Shown here: piece after piece, positions 1 through 7,225 of the stretch
How the letters are laid out: each line of letters starts with the position of its first letter
Position numbering within the stretch: the first letter of the stretch is position 1
Source: Saccharothrix espanaensis DSM 44229
Lineage (GTDB): Bacteria; Actinomycetota; Actinomycetes; Mycobacteriales; Pseudonocardiaceae
Assembly: GCF_000328705.1 (NCBI RefSeq)
Contig: NC_019673.1
Location: 7,258,501-7,322,500 of the forward strand
Direction of reading: 5' to 3'
Length of the DNA: 64,000 nucleotides
Translations under genes and position numbers: made by a program
Notes under the pieces: generated by a model
The model's input: the letters and a program-made list of their open reading frames with translations, nothing else
Databases searched by the model: none
Told to the model about the DNA's origin: nothing

Positions 1-470
1 CCGTCGACGGGGCCGCTGCGCTGCTGCACGACGTGCGTCAGCTCGTGCGCGAGCACGTGCTTGCCGGAGTCGGACGACGGGTCGTACCTGTCGTTCTGGA
101 ACACGATGTTCTCGCCCACCGTGTACGCCTGCGCGTTGACCGACTTGGCCGACTCGTGGGCCGCGCCGTCGGTGTGCACCCGGACGCCGGAGAAGTCCTG
201 GCCGAACCGGGATTCCATGTCCTCGCGCACGCCCGCGTCGAGCGGCGACCCGGTGGACCTGATCACGCCGTGCACCGGGGACTCCTCGTCCACCACGGCG
301 CTCGCGCCCGCGTTGCCGACCGCGCGTTGCAGGCCCAGCATGCCCGCCGGGCCCAGGACGTCGGCCCGGCCGGCCGCCGCCGCACGCCCCATCAGGTCGT
401 GCTCCTCGCGTTCGACCCGGTCGCCCTTCGGCCGGAACGAGGCTTCGCCGTCGTGCTCGTGACCGCGCAT
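1..470 (-). CDS. DUF4157 (eCIS core-associated) protein, C-terminus off window
   Basis: The 156 visible residues run from an ATG at 470 leftwards past the window edge. The last part reads DFSGVRVHTDGAAHESAKS, then an ASN-rich stretch, then HVLAHELTHVVQQRSG, which is the metalloprotease-like HELTH signature of DUF4157 domains. Proteins of this family are over-represented in contractile injection system loci as toxin leader or cargo proteins. The two genes upstream on the same strand are eCIS structural and assembly genes, which supports that reading. The N-terminal 60 residues are a charged, low-complexity leader. Whether a toxin domain follows cannot be seen because the 3' end is missing. Confidence 0.8.
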   Translation of the reverse strand, partial: MRGHEHDGEASFRPKGDRVEREEHDLMGRAAAAGRADVLGPAGMLGLQRAVGNAGASAVVDEESPVHGVIRSTGSPLDAGVREDMESRFGQDFSGVRVHTDGAAHESAKSVNAQAYTVGENIVFQNDRYDPSSDSGKHVLAHELTHVVQQRSGPVD

Positions 471-611
471 GGTCGCCCCCACGTGTCAGAGGTGTCGCCC
501 TAGAGGATGGTCCCGCCGGCGCGGGCCGCGCCGGCATCGGCCGCACGCCCACACGGGCGTTCCGGGCTGCCCGAACGGGCAGTGCACGCCCGCCTGGCGC
601 ACCGTCCCCGG

Positions 612-2603
612 TCACGACGCGACCAGGTCCAGGTACGGCCCGAACTCCCGCGCGCCGACCAGTCGCCCCAGCTTGCGGTACTCGCGGGCGACCGCGCCGA
701 CCACCTCGGCCATCCCGACCGGCCGGCCGCCCCCGGCGGCCAGGTAGGCGGCGGTGACGGCCGCCGAGCGGATGTGCCCGCCCGCCAGCTCGAACGCCGC
801 GGCCAGGAAGTCCAGGTCCACCTCGGTGCGCGGCGCGCTGCTGCCCAGGCACTTGTCCCACAGCACCCGGCGCAGGTCCCGCTCGGGCACCGGGAAGTCG
901 ACCACGACGTCCAGCCGCCGGGTGAACGCCTCGTCCAGGTTGGCCCGCAGGTTCGTGGCCAGCACGGCGATCCCGTCGAAGGTCTCCATGCGCTGCAACA
1001 GGTACGCGCTCTCGATGTTGGCGTACCGGTCGTGCGCGTCGCGGACCTCGGACCGCTTGCCGAAGATCGCGTCGGCCTCGTCGAACAGCAGCACGCCGTT
1101 GACGCCCGCCGCCTCGGTGAAGATCCGCTCCAGGTTCTTCTCGGTCTCGCCGACGTACTTGTCCACGACGGTCGCGAGGTTCACCGTGTACAGGTCGAGG
1201 CCCAGCGACGCGGCGATCACCTCCGCCGACATCGTCTTGCCGGTCCCGGAGTCGCCCGCGAACAGCCCGGTCACGCCCCGCCCGCGCCCGCCGCCGGGGC
1301 GCATCCGCCACTCGTCGATGACCTGGCCCCGGTGCTTGGCGCGGGCCGCCAGCTCCTGCACCATGCCCACGACCGCGCCCGGCAGCACCAGGTCGTCCCA
1401 CGTCACGGCCGGCTCGATGCGGCGGGCCAGCCGTTGCAGGCCGGCCGCGTTCTGGCTGCGCGCGCCCGCCCGCAGGTGCGCGGTGGTCACGACGCCGCCG
1501 TCCACCAGCGCGGACACCGACGCGGCCCGCGCGGCGCGGGTGATCTGGCCGGGCCCGAGCACGAAGTGCGCGGTGGCCGCGCCCGGGTCGACGCCCGGCG
1601 CGAGCTTGCCGTGCAGGCGTTCCCGCCACAGGTCGGCGCGGGAGGCCGCGGGCAGCGCCGGAGCCTCGTGCAGCAGCGGGGGATCGGTGCTCCACTGCGG
1701 GTTCCAGATGTCGGGCCCGTGCACCACGAGTGGCACCGACGGGTGGGTGAGCGGGCGCAGCCGCGGCTCGTCCTCGACCGGCCCGAGCACCACGCCCGCG
1801 CCGCGCAGCACCGCCTCCCGCAGCACGGCGGTGGCCAGTTCGTCGTGGTCCGGCTCGGCGCGCAGCCGGACCGCGTCGACCTCCAGCACCGCGAACCCGG
1901 CGTGCGCCAGCGCGGCGGCGGCCAGTTCACGCGCGCCGCCGCCCGGCCGTTCCCGCAGGTGCACCAGCCGGACCTCGGCCCGCAGCGCCCGCACGATCCG
2001 CGCCACGTCGGCGGCGGGCACCGGCTCGTCCACCACCCTGGCCACGCCCGCCAGCGCCGCGTCCGGCACGTCGTCGCCGAGCAGGTGGTTGACCACCCGG
2101 TCCGGCACGCGCAGCGACCGGGACAGGAACGGGCGCTCCCGGTCCTCCACCACCAGCAGGCCGGCGGCGAGCAGCGGGGCGGACGGGTCGAGCCGCGACC
2201 GCCCGGCGGCCGACGCCTCGGGCAGACCGCACAGCCGCAAGGCCAGCCCGGCCGTGGCCCGCCGCCGGGTCACGTCGTCGTTGAGGTAGCCGTAGAACTG
2301 CTCGAACCGGCTGTCCACGTCCGGCGCGAGCGCCACCAGCAGCACCTCGACGTCCAGGCCGGAGAGCCCGCCGACCTCGGCCAGCCGGCCCAGCCGGCCG
2401 GAGGCGACCGCGGACTGCGACGGCACGAACGGATCGCGCCGGGACGCCAGCAGCGACTCGATCGCCTCGTCGGACAGGTAGAGGCCGCGGAACGGGTCGT
2501 CCGGGTTCGGGTCGGCCTGGCGGCGCGCCGCGACCGCGTCCCGGATGCGCCGCTCCAGCGCGGCCAGCCGGGCGAACAGGTGCGGCAGGCTGCCCGCGTT
2601 CAC
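612..2603 (-). CDS. AAA+ ATPase of an extracellular contractile injection system (Pvc15/Afp15-like)
   Basis: A 663-residue protein with an N-terminal winged-helix-like and degenerate ATPase half and a C-terminal canonical AAA+ domain. The second half has Walker A GDSGTGKT near residue 447, Walker B VLLFDEADAIF near residue 503, and a sensor-1-like ATN followed by an arginine-finger RR pair. Such ATPases accompany eCIS and are proposed to help particle assembly or disassembly. The GTG start at 2603 overlaps the stop of the Pvc16-like gene by 4 bp (GTGA), so the two are translationally coupled. A 141-bp gap separates it from the DUF4157 gene downstream. No hairpin was noticed in that gap, so the operon probably continues. 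Confidence 0.85.
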   Translation of the reverse strand: MNAGSLPHLFARLAALERRIRDAVAARRQADPNPDDPFRGLYLSDEAIESLLASRRDPFVPSQSAVASGRLGRLAEVGGLSGLDVEVLLVALAPDVDSRFEQFYGYLNDDVTRRRATAGLALRLCGLPEASAAGRSRLDPSAPLLAAGLLVVEDRERPFLSRSLRVPDRVVNHLLGDDVPDAALAGVARVVDEPVPAADVARIVRALRAEVRLVHLRERPGGGARELAAAALAHAGFAVLEVDAVRLRAEPDHDELATAVLREAVLRGAGVVLGPVEDEPRLRPLTHPSVPLVVHGPDIWNPQWSTDPPLLHEAPALPAASRADLWRERLHGKLAPGVDPGAATAHFVLGPGQITRAARAASVSALVDGGVVTTAHLRAGARSQNAAGLQRLARRIEPAVTWDDLVLPGAVVGMVQELAARAKHRGQVIDEWRMRPGGGRGRGVTGLFAGDSGTGKTMSAEVIAASLGLDLYTVNLATVVDKYVGETEKNLERIFTEAAGVNGVLLFDEADAIFGKRSEVRDAHDRYANIESAYLLQRMETFDGIAVLATNLRANLDEAFTRRLDVVVDFPVPERDLRRVLWDKCLGSSAPRTEVDLDFLAAAFELAGGHIRSAAVTAAYLAAGGGRPVGMAEVVGAVAREYRKLGRLVGAREFGPYLDLVAS

Positions 2604-3208
2604 GGGAGCCTGCGCGACAGGGCGGGGCGGTGGGCGACCGAGTCGTCACCCAGCTCCAGCCGCAGGCCGTCCTCGACCGGGGGCCCGGCGGCGAACACCC
2701 GGCCCGCGTCGACCGGGGCGGACACCACGACGTCCAGCGACGGCTTGAGCTCGCCGCCCAGCGCGGTCCACACGTCGGCGAACGCCCGGTCCTCCGGCGG
2801 CGGCAGCGCGACGGTCATCGGGACCGGGAGTTCCAGCGCGGCCAGCGAGCCGGTGAGCAGGGCGGCGGGCAGGGACTCGTGCCGCAGGATCCCGACCAGG
2901 AGTTCGGACAGCAGCCGGTGCTCGTCCTCGGAGCGCTGGGTCCACGCGGTGACGAGGTAGGAGAGCTTGATGTAGCGGGGCGGCAGGTGGCGGGCGACGA
3001 CCTTGCCGTCGTCGTACTCGTTGAGCAGGCCGCGCTGGCGGCGGCGCACGTCCTCGCGGATGTCGTAGAGGTAGACGTTCACGGTGGGCGCGTTGCGGCG
3101 CGCCGCCCAGTCCTTGGTCGGCGCGTCGAACGCGACCTCGACGTCCGTGCCGCGCAGGGCGTCGTCCCGGACCAGCCGGCGAAGGGCCTCGTCCACCTCG
3201 TGAATCAC
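2600..3208 (-). CDS. DUF4255/Pvc16_N family protein, eCIS tube/sheath cap
   Basis: About 202 residues beginning VIHEVDEALRRLV. The pattern of an N-terminal helix, a DVEVAFDAPT segment, PTVNVYLYDIREDV and YIKLSYLVTAWT is characteristic of the DUF4255 (Pvc16 N-terminal) family, which terminates the inner tube and sheath of phage-tail-like injection systems. I chose GTG 3208 because family homology starts there and a GGTGGGAG purine stretch lies just upstream. The open frame extends to 3475, but that extension has no family features. It couples by a 4-bp overlap to the AAA+ ATPase gene. It is probably cytoplasmic until assembled into the particle. Confidence 0.8.
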   Translation of the reverse strand: MIHEVDEALRRLVRDDALRGTDVEVAFDAPTKDWAARRNAPTVNVYLYDIREDVRRRQRGLLNEYDDGKVVARHLPPRYIKLSYLVTAWTQRSEDEHRLLSELLVGILRHESLPAALLTGSLAALELPVPMTVALPPPEDRAFADVWTALGGELKPSLDVVVSAPVDAGRVFAAGPPVEDGLRLELGDDSVAHRPALSRRLP

Positions 3209-3474
3209 GCTCCCACCCTGGGCCGCGGTGAAGGTCGCCGGGCAGCGGCGCGGCGGCGGTCCTGGGGGCAGCGCCGGCTGCCCGCGAGGGCAGTTCACCG
3301 GCCCAACCATTTCATTTGCAATTACCGCAGTACTACGGAAACGACGGTTCGGGCCTCCGCTTTTACGCGTATTGAACCCGACCTGATCGGTGCTACTGTG
3401 CGCGCCAACCGAGACGTCCCGGGCGAACTCGCGAGCCGTCCTCGGATGGTTGCCGCAGAAAGGATCCGTGGCCA
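3209..3474. promoter_or_regulatory. Divergent intergenic region between eCIS genes and a membrane protein gene
   Basis: This 266-bp gap is noticeably richer in A and T than its surroundings (around 3305-3375). On the plus strand a TTGAAC box at 3372-3377, a 16-bp spacer and TACTGT at 3394-3399 form a plausible sigma-70-type promoter for the gene at 3475. No specific minus-strand promoter could be named. Confidence 0.4.
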
Positions 3475-4314
3475 ATGGATGGTCGGCACCAACGGGCGCG
3501 CACCTCGTCGGACGATCCCGAAAGTGAGCCGACTTCGCCGCGGACGGCCATCTCGGTGGCCCGCTGGTCCGGCGCGGCGACCAGTCTCACCGGAACGCTG
3601 ATCGCCATTCTGACATTTCCCACGGTAGTGCTGAAAATCATCGGCGCGGCGGTCTGCCTGCTGATCGGGGTGACCGTGCTGACCACCACGCGGGCCCGGG
3701 ACAGACCCCCGCCGCGCGTGCTGCTGTCGTTGACGCTGGCCGGCGGCGCGGCATTGGCGCTGGTAGTCGTGCTGGCGAGCGGGCACGCCCCGACCGAGCA
3801 GGCGACCTCGCAGGCCGCGCCGGGCACGCCCACCACCGCCGCCGACACGATCGGATCGGCGAAATCGATCCCGAACACCGCCCCCGGCGCCATTTCCCTG
3901 GTCGACGTGGGACCGGTCCGCAACGACCCGGCGGAAAACCTCTGGACCACCGGCCCGGTCCGGCTGAAAGGCGTGCCGCACGACCAGGCGATAGCGGCCA
4001 CCGGCGCGTGGTGCGGTTCGAACCAGATCGAATACCCGCTGGACGGCCGGTTCGACCGGTTCACCGCATTCGTCGGCATCTCCGACGAGTCCGCCGAGAC
4101 CAAACCGCTGGACTTCTTCGCGCTGACCGACGGAAATCGCGTGGTGGACCTGGCCGCGGTGAGCAACAAAGCGCCGCAACTGGTGGAGATCGCGGTGACC
4201 GGCGTGGCCCGCCTGGTGATCGGCGTCAAACCACCCGCCGGCGACCCCAGCAACTGCCCCGGCCCGGAACGCGTGGGCGTGTGGGCCGACCCGCTGCTGA
4301 TCCCGGTCAGGTGA
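3475..4314 (+). CDS. Two-TM membrane protein with extracytoplasmic NPCBM-like domain
   Basis: A 279-residue protein. A charged N-terminus (about 1-30) is followed by two hydrophobic segments near residues 38-70 and 82-102, then a Ser/Thr/Ala/Pro-rich linker. The C-terminal domain (about 140-279) contains the pattern CGSNQIEYPLDGRFDRFTAFVGI. The folding pattern, with a reference value compared to an adjusted state, resembles NPCBM/NEW2-type carbohydrate-binding modules. It is probably displayed outside the membrane. AAAGG at about 3460 serves as ribosome binding site. There is no obvious functional link to the divergent eCIS genes. The domain assignment is by eye only. Confidence 0.6.
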   Translation: MDGRHQRARTSSDDPESEPTSPRTAISVARWSGAATSLTGTLIAILTFPTVVLKIIGAAVCLLIGVTVLTTTRARDRPPPRVLLSLTLAGGAALALVVVLASGHAPTEQATSQAAPGTPTTAADTIGSAKSIPNTAPGAISLVDVGPVRNDPAENLWTTGPVRLKGVPHDQAIAATGAWCGSNQIEYPLDGRFDRFTAFVGISDESAETKPLDFFALTDGNRVVDLAAVSNKAPQLVEIAVTGVARLVIGVKPPAGDPSNCPGPERVGVWADPLLIPVR

Positions 4315-4344
4315 CCACCCGACCCGTTCAAGGGGGCGGGACCC

Positions 4345-4373
4345 CGGGCCGGCTCGCCTTCCGAGCCGGCCCG
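4345..4373. terminator. Bidirectional hairpin terminator
   Basis: A perfect 12-bp stem (CGGGCCGGCTCG with its complement) and a 5-base loop lie between two convergent genes. Confidence 0.7.
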
Positions 4374-4379
4374 AACCCC

Positions 4380-4655
4380 TCAACCCTCGGCCACGTACGA
4401 GGTCACGTCCTCGGCCACGTCCTCCGGCAGGTCCTCGACGTCCTCGAACCACGACGTGACGTTGTCCAGCGCGGCCGCGACCAACTCGGCCTGCCTGGGC
4501 GTGATGACGATGACCCGCCCGGCCGAATCGGTCACTTTCACGTGCGGCAGGGACAGTTCGATGACCGCCGGTCCGAGATCGCCGAACCCGGGCACGACGA
4601 ATCGCTTGCCGAGCGGCCGACTGGCCATGTGGTCGAGCTTCTGCTGGGTGTTCAT
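4380..4655 (-). CDS. Small conserved-looking protein divergent from XRE regulator, unknown function
   Basis: 91 residues starting at ATG 4655. It has a basic N-terminal half, a central beta-rich segment (AVIELSLPHVKVTDSAGRVI) and a very acidic C-terminus (EDVEDLPEDVAEDV). No cysteines, signal peptide or membrane segment are present. It is divergent from the XRE-DUF5753 regulator at 4745 with only 89 bp between the starts, so the two probably share an operator. Small partner proteins of this kind are common beside XRE/DUF397 sets, but this one was not recognised. Confidence 0.6.
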   Translation of the reverse strand: MNTQQKLDHMASRPLGKRFVVPGFGDLGPAVIELSLPHVKVTDSAGRVIVITPRQAELVAAALDNVTSWFEDVEDLPEDVAEDVTSYVAEG

Positions 4656-4664
4656 GACGGCAGG

Positions 4665-4693
4665 TTGACATTGTGCGACGGGTGCAATACATA
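4665..4693 (+). promoter_or_regulatory. Candidate promoter of the XRE regulator with a GGTGCAA half-site
   Basis: TTGACA at 4665-4670 is a perfect -35 box. A 17-bp spacer leads to TACATA at 4688-4693, a weak -10. The spacer ends with GGGTGCAA (4680-4687). The same GGTGCAA arm occurs in a perfect palindrome at 5538-5552, so this could be an autoregulatory operator half-site. Confidence 0.45.
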
Positions 4694-4744
4694 GCCCGAT
4701 CGGGTCATTGCCGATCAAATGCAGAATTGACGACGATTGGCCGC

Positions 4745-5587
4745 ATGCCAGGAAACGCCTACACGTCGGTGCGCTCGCGGACCGTGGCCAACGCACTGCG
4801 ACTCTACCGCGAGCAACACCACATGAGCTGCGAAGACGTCGCGGAGATGCTGGGCGTGTCGGCCAGCAAGATCAGCCGGATGGAGACCGGGAAGAGCGGG
4901 CTGCAGATGGACGACGTCGCCTCCCTGCTCGGCTTCTACAAAGTCCCCGGCGCACGCCGCCGCGAACTGCTCGACCTCATGCGCCGGGGCGAGGAGATGG
5001 GCTGGTGGGAACGTCAAGCCGGACTTCCGAAGCTGTGGCGCGCACTGATCGACTTCGAGAACAAAGCGTTGCGCATACACAACTACCAAGCTTTGATGAT
5101 CCCCGGCCTGCTCCAGACCGCCGAATACGCCCACGCGCTGGTGAAAGCCATAGACCCCACCCTCTCGGAGTACGAACTGGACAAGCTGGTCTCGGCCCGG
5201 ATGGCCCGGCAGACCCTGTTGTCCCGGAGCAACGGTCCGCAGTACCTCGCGGTGGTCCACGAAGCGGCGCTGCGCATCGAGGTCGGCGATCGCGGGGTGA
5301 TGCGCCGCCAGCTCCGCCAACTCCAGAACGTCCTCGAACGGCCGAACGTCACCGTCGTGGCCGTACCGATGAGCGCCGGGCCGCACGTCGGGCTGCGCGG
5401 TGCGTTCATGGTCTTGGAGTTCGAGCACGAGCCCGCGATCGTGCACGTGGAGAACCAGGTGACGGGCCTCTTCCTGGAGGACCCGGCGGATCTGGAGGGC
5501 TATCGCCTTGCTCTCCGCAATATCCTCGGGGTGAGTCTTGCACCCGGTGCAACGGCCGACCTGCTCGCCGAGCTGATCAAGGAGTGA
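4745..5587 (+). CDS. XRE-family helix-turn-helix regulator with DUF5753 domain
   Basis: 280 residues from ATG 4745. An HTH_3/XRE DNA-binding domain occupies about residues 14-70 (ALRLYREQHHMSCEDVAEML, then SASKISRMETGKSG as turn and recognition helix). A DUF5753 domain fills the rest (IPGLLQTAEYAHAL; YLAVVHEAALR; VTVVAVPMSAGPHVGLRGAF; VENQVTGLFLED). This is the class that in Streptomyces contains WhiJ-like developmental regulators and is typically followed by DUF397 partners, as here. The frame stays open to 4673, but the upstream part overlaps the promoter. It is 2 bp from the DUF397 gene that follows. Confidence 0.9.
   Translation: MPGNAYTSVRSRTVANALRLYREQHHMSCEDVAEMLGVSASKISRMETGKSGLQMDDVASLLGFYKVPGARRRELLDLMRRGEEMGWWERQAGLPKLWRALIDFENKALRIHNYQALMIPGLLQTAEYAHALVKAIDPTLSEYELDKLVSARMARQTLLSRSNGPQYLAVVHEAALRIEVGDRGVMRRQLRQLQNVLERPNVTVVAVPMSAGPHVGLRGAFMVLEFEHEPAIVHVENQVTGLFLEDPADLEGYRLALRNILGVSLAPGATADLLAELIKE
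5538..5552. promoter_or_regulatory. Perfect palindrome TTGCACC-C-GGTGCAA, candidate operator
   Basis: A 7-bp inverted repeat around one central base lies in the last 50 bases of the XRE gene, directly before the DUF397 gene. Its right arm matches the half-site in the XRE promoter (4681-4687). A 7-bp palindrome can arise by chance a few times in 64 kb, so only the shared arm makes it interesting. Confidence 0.3.
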
Positions 5588-5589
5588 CC

Positions 5590-5766
5590 GTGGACCTGAC
5601 CACAGCCCGCTGGCGCAAGAGCAGCCGCAGCAGCAACACCTCCGACTGCGTCGAACTCGCCCGCACGGACGCAACCGCAGCCATCCGCGACTCCAAGAAC
5701 CCCACCGGCCCCACCCTCGCGTTCACCACCAAGGGCCTGACGGCCTTCCTGGCCGGCCTGAAGTAG
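5590..5766 (+). CDS. DUF397 domain protein, copy 1
   Basis: 58 residues: VDLTTARWRKSSRSSNTSDC, then VELARTDATAAIRDSKNPTG and a hydrophobic LTAFLAGLK end. This is a full-length DUF397 protein, the small partner of XRE-DUF5753 regulators in actinomycetes. GTG 5590 is preceded at 5 bases by AAGGAG (5579-5584), which overlaps the end of the XRE gene, so the two are co-translated. Members of this family are thought to modulate or antagonise their regulator. That role is inferred from family context. Confidence 0.85.
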   Translation: MDLTTARWRKSSRSSNTSDCVELARTDATAAIRDSKNPTGPTLAFTTKGLTAFLAGLK

Positions 5767-5775
5767 CGCCGGCCA

Positions 5776-5845
5776 TTCATGATCTTGGACTTTGATCACG
5801 GGCCGTCCCCGTGCACGTGCTCGCCGAGCTGATCAAGGAGTGACC
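5776..5845 (+). pseudogene. Relic of the 3' end of the XRE-DUF5753 gene
   Basis: Positions 5776-5819 (ttcatgatcttgga... gtgcacgtg) are a degraded copy of 5406-5446 in the XRE gene. They join directly to a near-exact copy of the gene's last codons (LAELIKE stop). About 115 bp of the original is missing between the two parts. This shows that the second DUF397 gene arose by tandem duplication of an XRE 3'-end plus DUF397 unit, followed by deletion. Confidence 0.75.
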
Positions 5846-6022
5846 GTGGACCTGACCACAGCCCGCTGGCGCAAGAGCAGCCGTAGCAGCGACACGTCGA
5901 ACTGCGTCGAACTCGCCCGCACGGACGCAACCGCAGCCATCCGCGACTCCAAGAACCCCACCGGCCCCACCCTCGCGTTCACCGCCAAGGGCCTGACGGC
6001 CTTCCTGGCCGGCCTGAAGTAG
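5846..6022 (+). CDS. DUF397 domain protein, copy 2 (tandem duplicate)
   Basis: 58 residues, almost identical to copy 1. The central NTSD of copy 1 is DTSN here, and TTKG near the C-terminus is TAKG. The 203-bp segment 5820-6022 aligns end to end with 5564-5766, including the same AAGGAG ribosome binding site. Near-identity at synonymous sites suggests recent duplication or gene conversion. It presumably has the same partner role as copy 1. Confidence 0.85.
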   Translation: MDLTTARWRKSSRSSDTSNCVELARTDATAAIRDSKNPTGPTLAFTAKGLTAFLAGLK

Positions 6023-6027
6023 TGACC

Positions 6028-6062
6028 GTCTCCGGCGGCCGGGGTTGCCGGCCGCCGGAGAC
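6028..6062. terminator. Perfect 15-bp hairpin, bidirectional terminator
   Basis: Arms 6028-6042 and 6048-6062 (GTCTCCGGCGGCCGG and complement) with loop GGTTG lie between the convergent DUF397 and lectin-like genes. Confidence 0.8.
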
Positions 6063-6065
6063 GGC

Positions 6066-6623
6066 TCAGTACCAGTCCGACCAGGGTCCGGAGCCCGCGC
6101 TGGCCTGCCGCTTGCAGTGCGAGATGTGGTCGGGGCCCCAGGCGCAGACCACGATGCTCAGGTCGGTCGCGTAGCCCACGTTCGGCTTGGTCGTGAGGTA
6201 GCCGCCGAGGCTGCTCCAGTTGCTCCAGCCGCCGGGCGAACCCGCGGACTGCCAGATGTGGTGCATGGCGTTCCCGCCGCCGATGCCGAACACCTCCAAC
6301 GTGCAGGCGGCGTTGTAGTTCCGCGCGACGGCGATGTCGTAGACGAGCGACCCGCCGAGGCTGTGCCAGCCGCTCATCGGACCGCCTGGGGACACCTGCC
6401 ACTGGTGCCACAGCGCCCCGTTGTCACCGATGCGGAAGTTCTCCACCCGGCCGTCGCAGTTCGATATCGAGATCGGCGTGGTGGCCGGCGCGGTCACCGC
6501 CCCCTCCGCCCGCGGTGCCGCCGCGGCGGTGCCGGAGATCATTCCGGCGACGCAGACGGCCACCGCCGCCGCGAGCACCAGTCCCCTGGCGCGCCCCAGC
6601 CTGTTCACCCTGTTCGACAACAC
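6066..6623 (-). CDS. Secreted lectin-like (tectonin/PLL-type beta-propeller) protein
   Basis: 185 residues with a Sec signal peptide: a basic start, a hydrophobic core VLAAAVAVCVAGMI and an AAAA cleavage region near residue 36. The mature part shows repeated WHQW...PGGPMSGWHSLGG and HHIWQSAGSPGGWSNWSSLGG motifs, typical of PLL/fucolectin-like or tectonin-type repeats. Only about three blades are present, so it may oligomerise. Cysteines at several positions suggest disulfides. GTG 6623 has an AGGAGAGGGG ribosome binding site. The likely role is secreted carbohydrate binding; no enzyme motif is seen. Confidence 0.65.
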   Translation of the reverse strand: MLSNRVNRLGRARGLVLAAAVAVCVAGMISGTAAAAPRAEGAVTAPATTPISISNCDGRVENFRIGDNGALWHQWQVSPGGPMSGWHSLGGSLVYDIAVARNYNAACTLEVFGIGGGNAMHHIWQSAGSPGGWSNWSSLGGYLTTKPNVGYATDLSIVVCAWGPDHISHCKRQASAGSGPWSDWY

Positions 6624-6830
6624 GGCAATCCCCTCTCCTACGCCGGTGGATCGGGCCTCGGACCGTCCGACCTGGTCGGACCGGGCTGTCGATCCGGGTC
6701 ACAGCATGTCGACGACCGATTGCCGTTTCGTTGCCGGCGACCCCCGCCGGCCGCCTCACGCCGTCCCCGAACCGCCGTGCCCGCCGGCCGGAGCTTTCTC
6801 GATTCCGACGTCCTGTCCTGTGTGGACGGG

Positions 6831-6856
6831 GTGTAGTCGGCGCACGACCCGGGTAT
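6831..6856 (+). promoter_or_regulatory. SigB/SigF-type promoter of the anti-sigma/sigma operon
   Basis: GTGT (6831-6834), 16 bp, then GGGTAT (6851-6856), only 9 bases before the ATG at 6866. This fits the general-stress sigma consensus GNNT-N14-16-GGGTA[TC] and predicts an almost leaderless, autoregulated transcript. Confidence 0.55.
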
Positions 6857-6865
6857 GCGCCACGC

Positions 6866-7225
6866 ATGGACCGCGCGGACGTGGAATTGACCCTGGCGGC
6901 ACGACCCGCGCACCTGTCCACGGTCCGAGCCGTCGCCAAGGCCATTGCCCGGCCGCTGCCCGGACTCGCGGTGGACCTGGTCATCGCGGTGGACGAGGCG
7001 TGCGGGACGTTGATCGCCCGCGCCCGCCGGCACGCCCTGCTGGTGTGCCGGTTCGTCCGAGACGGTGATTCCGTTCGGTTTCGCGCACAGGTCCGCTCCT
7101 CGGCCGTGACCGTCCCCGACCACCGCTCGTTGTACTGGCGGGTCGTCAGTTCGGTGACCGACACGGTGGCCACCTGGGTGGACGGAGACGGCCTGTTGCA
7201 CGTCGAGTTGAGGTGCCGGGCATGA
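6866..7225 (+). CDS. Anti-sigma factor, RsbW-like serine kinase (HATPase_c)
   Basis: 119 residues from ATG 6866. The pattern RAVAKAIARPLPGLAVDLVIAVDEACGTLIARAR matches the N-box helix (D...xE-C in place of N) of the GHKL-type anti-sigma kinases that hold SigB/SigF-type sigma factors. The later ATP-lid motifs are weak, so kinase activity may be reduced. It overlaps the sigma factor gene by 4 bp (ATGA), the classical anti-sigma/sigma arrangement. A frame extends far upstream, but the chosen ATG is where family similarity and the promoter place the start. Confidence 0.75.
   Translation: MDRADVELTLAARPAHLSTVRAVAKAIARPLPGLAVDLVIAVDEACGTLIARARRHALLVCRFVRDGDSVRFRAQVRSSAVTVPDHRSLYWRVVSSVTDTVATWVDGDGLLHVELRCRA

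Noticed and set aside
507..2960. Long plus-strand open frame (817 codons) opposite the eCIS genes
   Set aside because: Composition is His/Arg/Gln-rich shadow of GC-rich codons; no domain is recognisable, while the minus strand gives clear AAA+ and Pvc16 families.
5584..5586. GTG 5584 overlapping the XRE stop (GTGA) as the DUF397 start
   Set aside because: The AAGGAG site at 5579-5584 would overlap the start codon; GTG 5590 has correct spacing. The same applies to copy 2.
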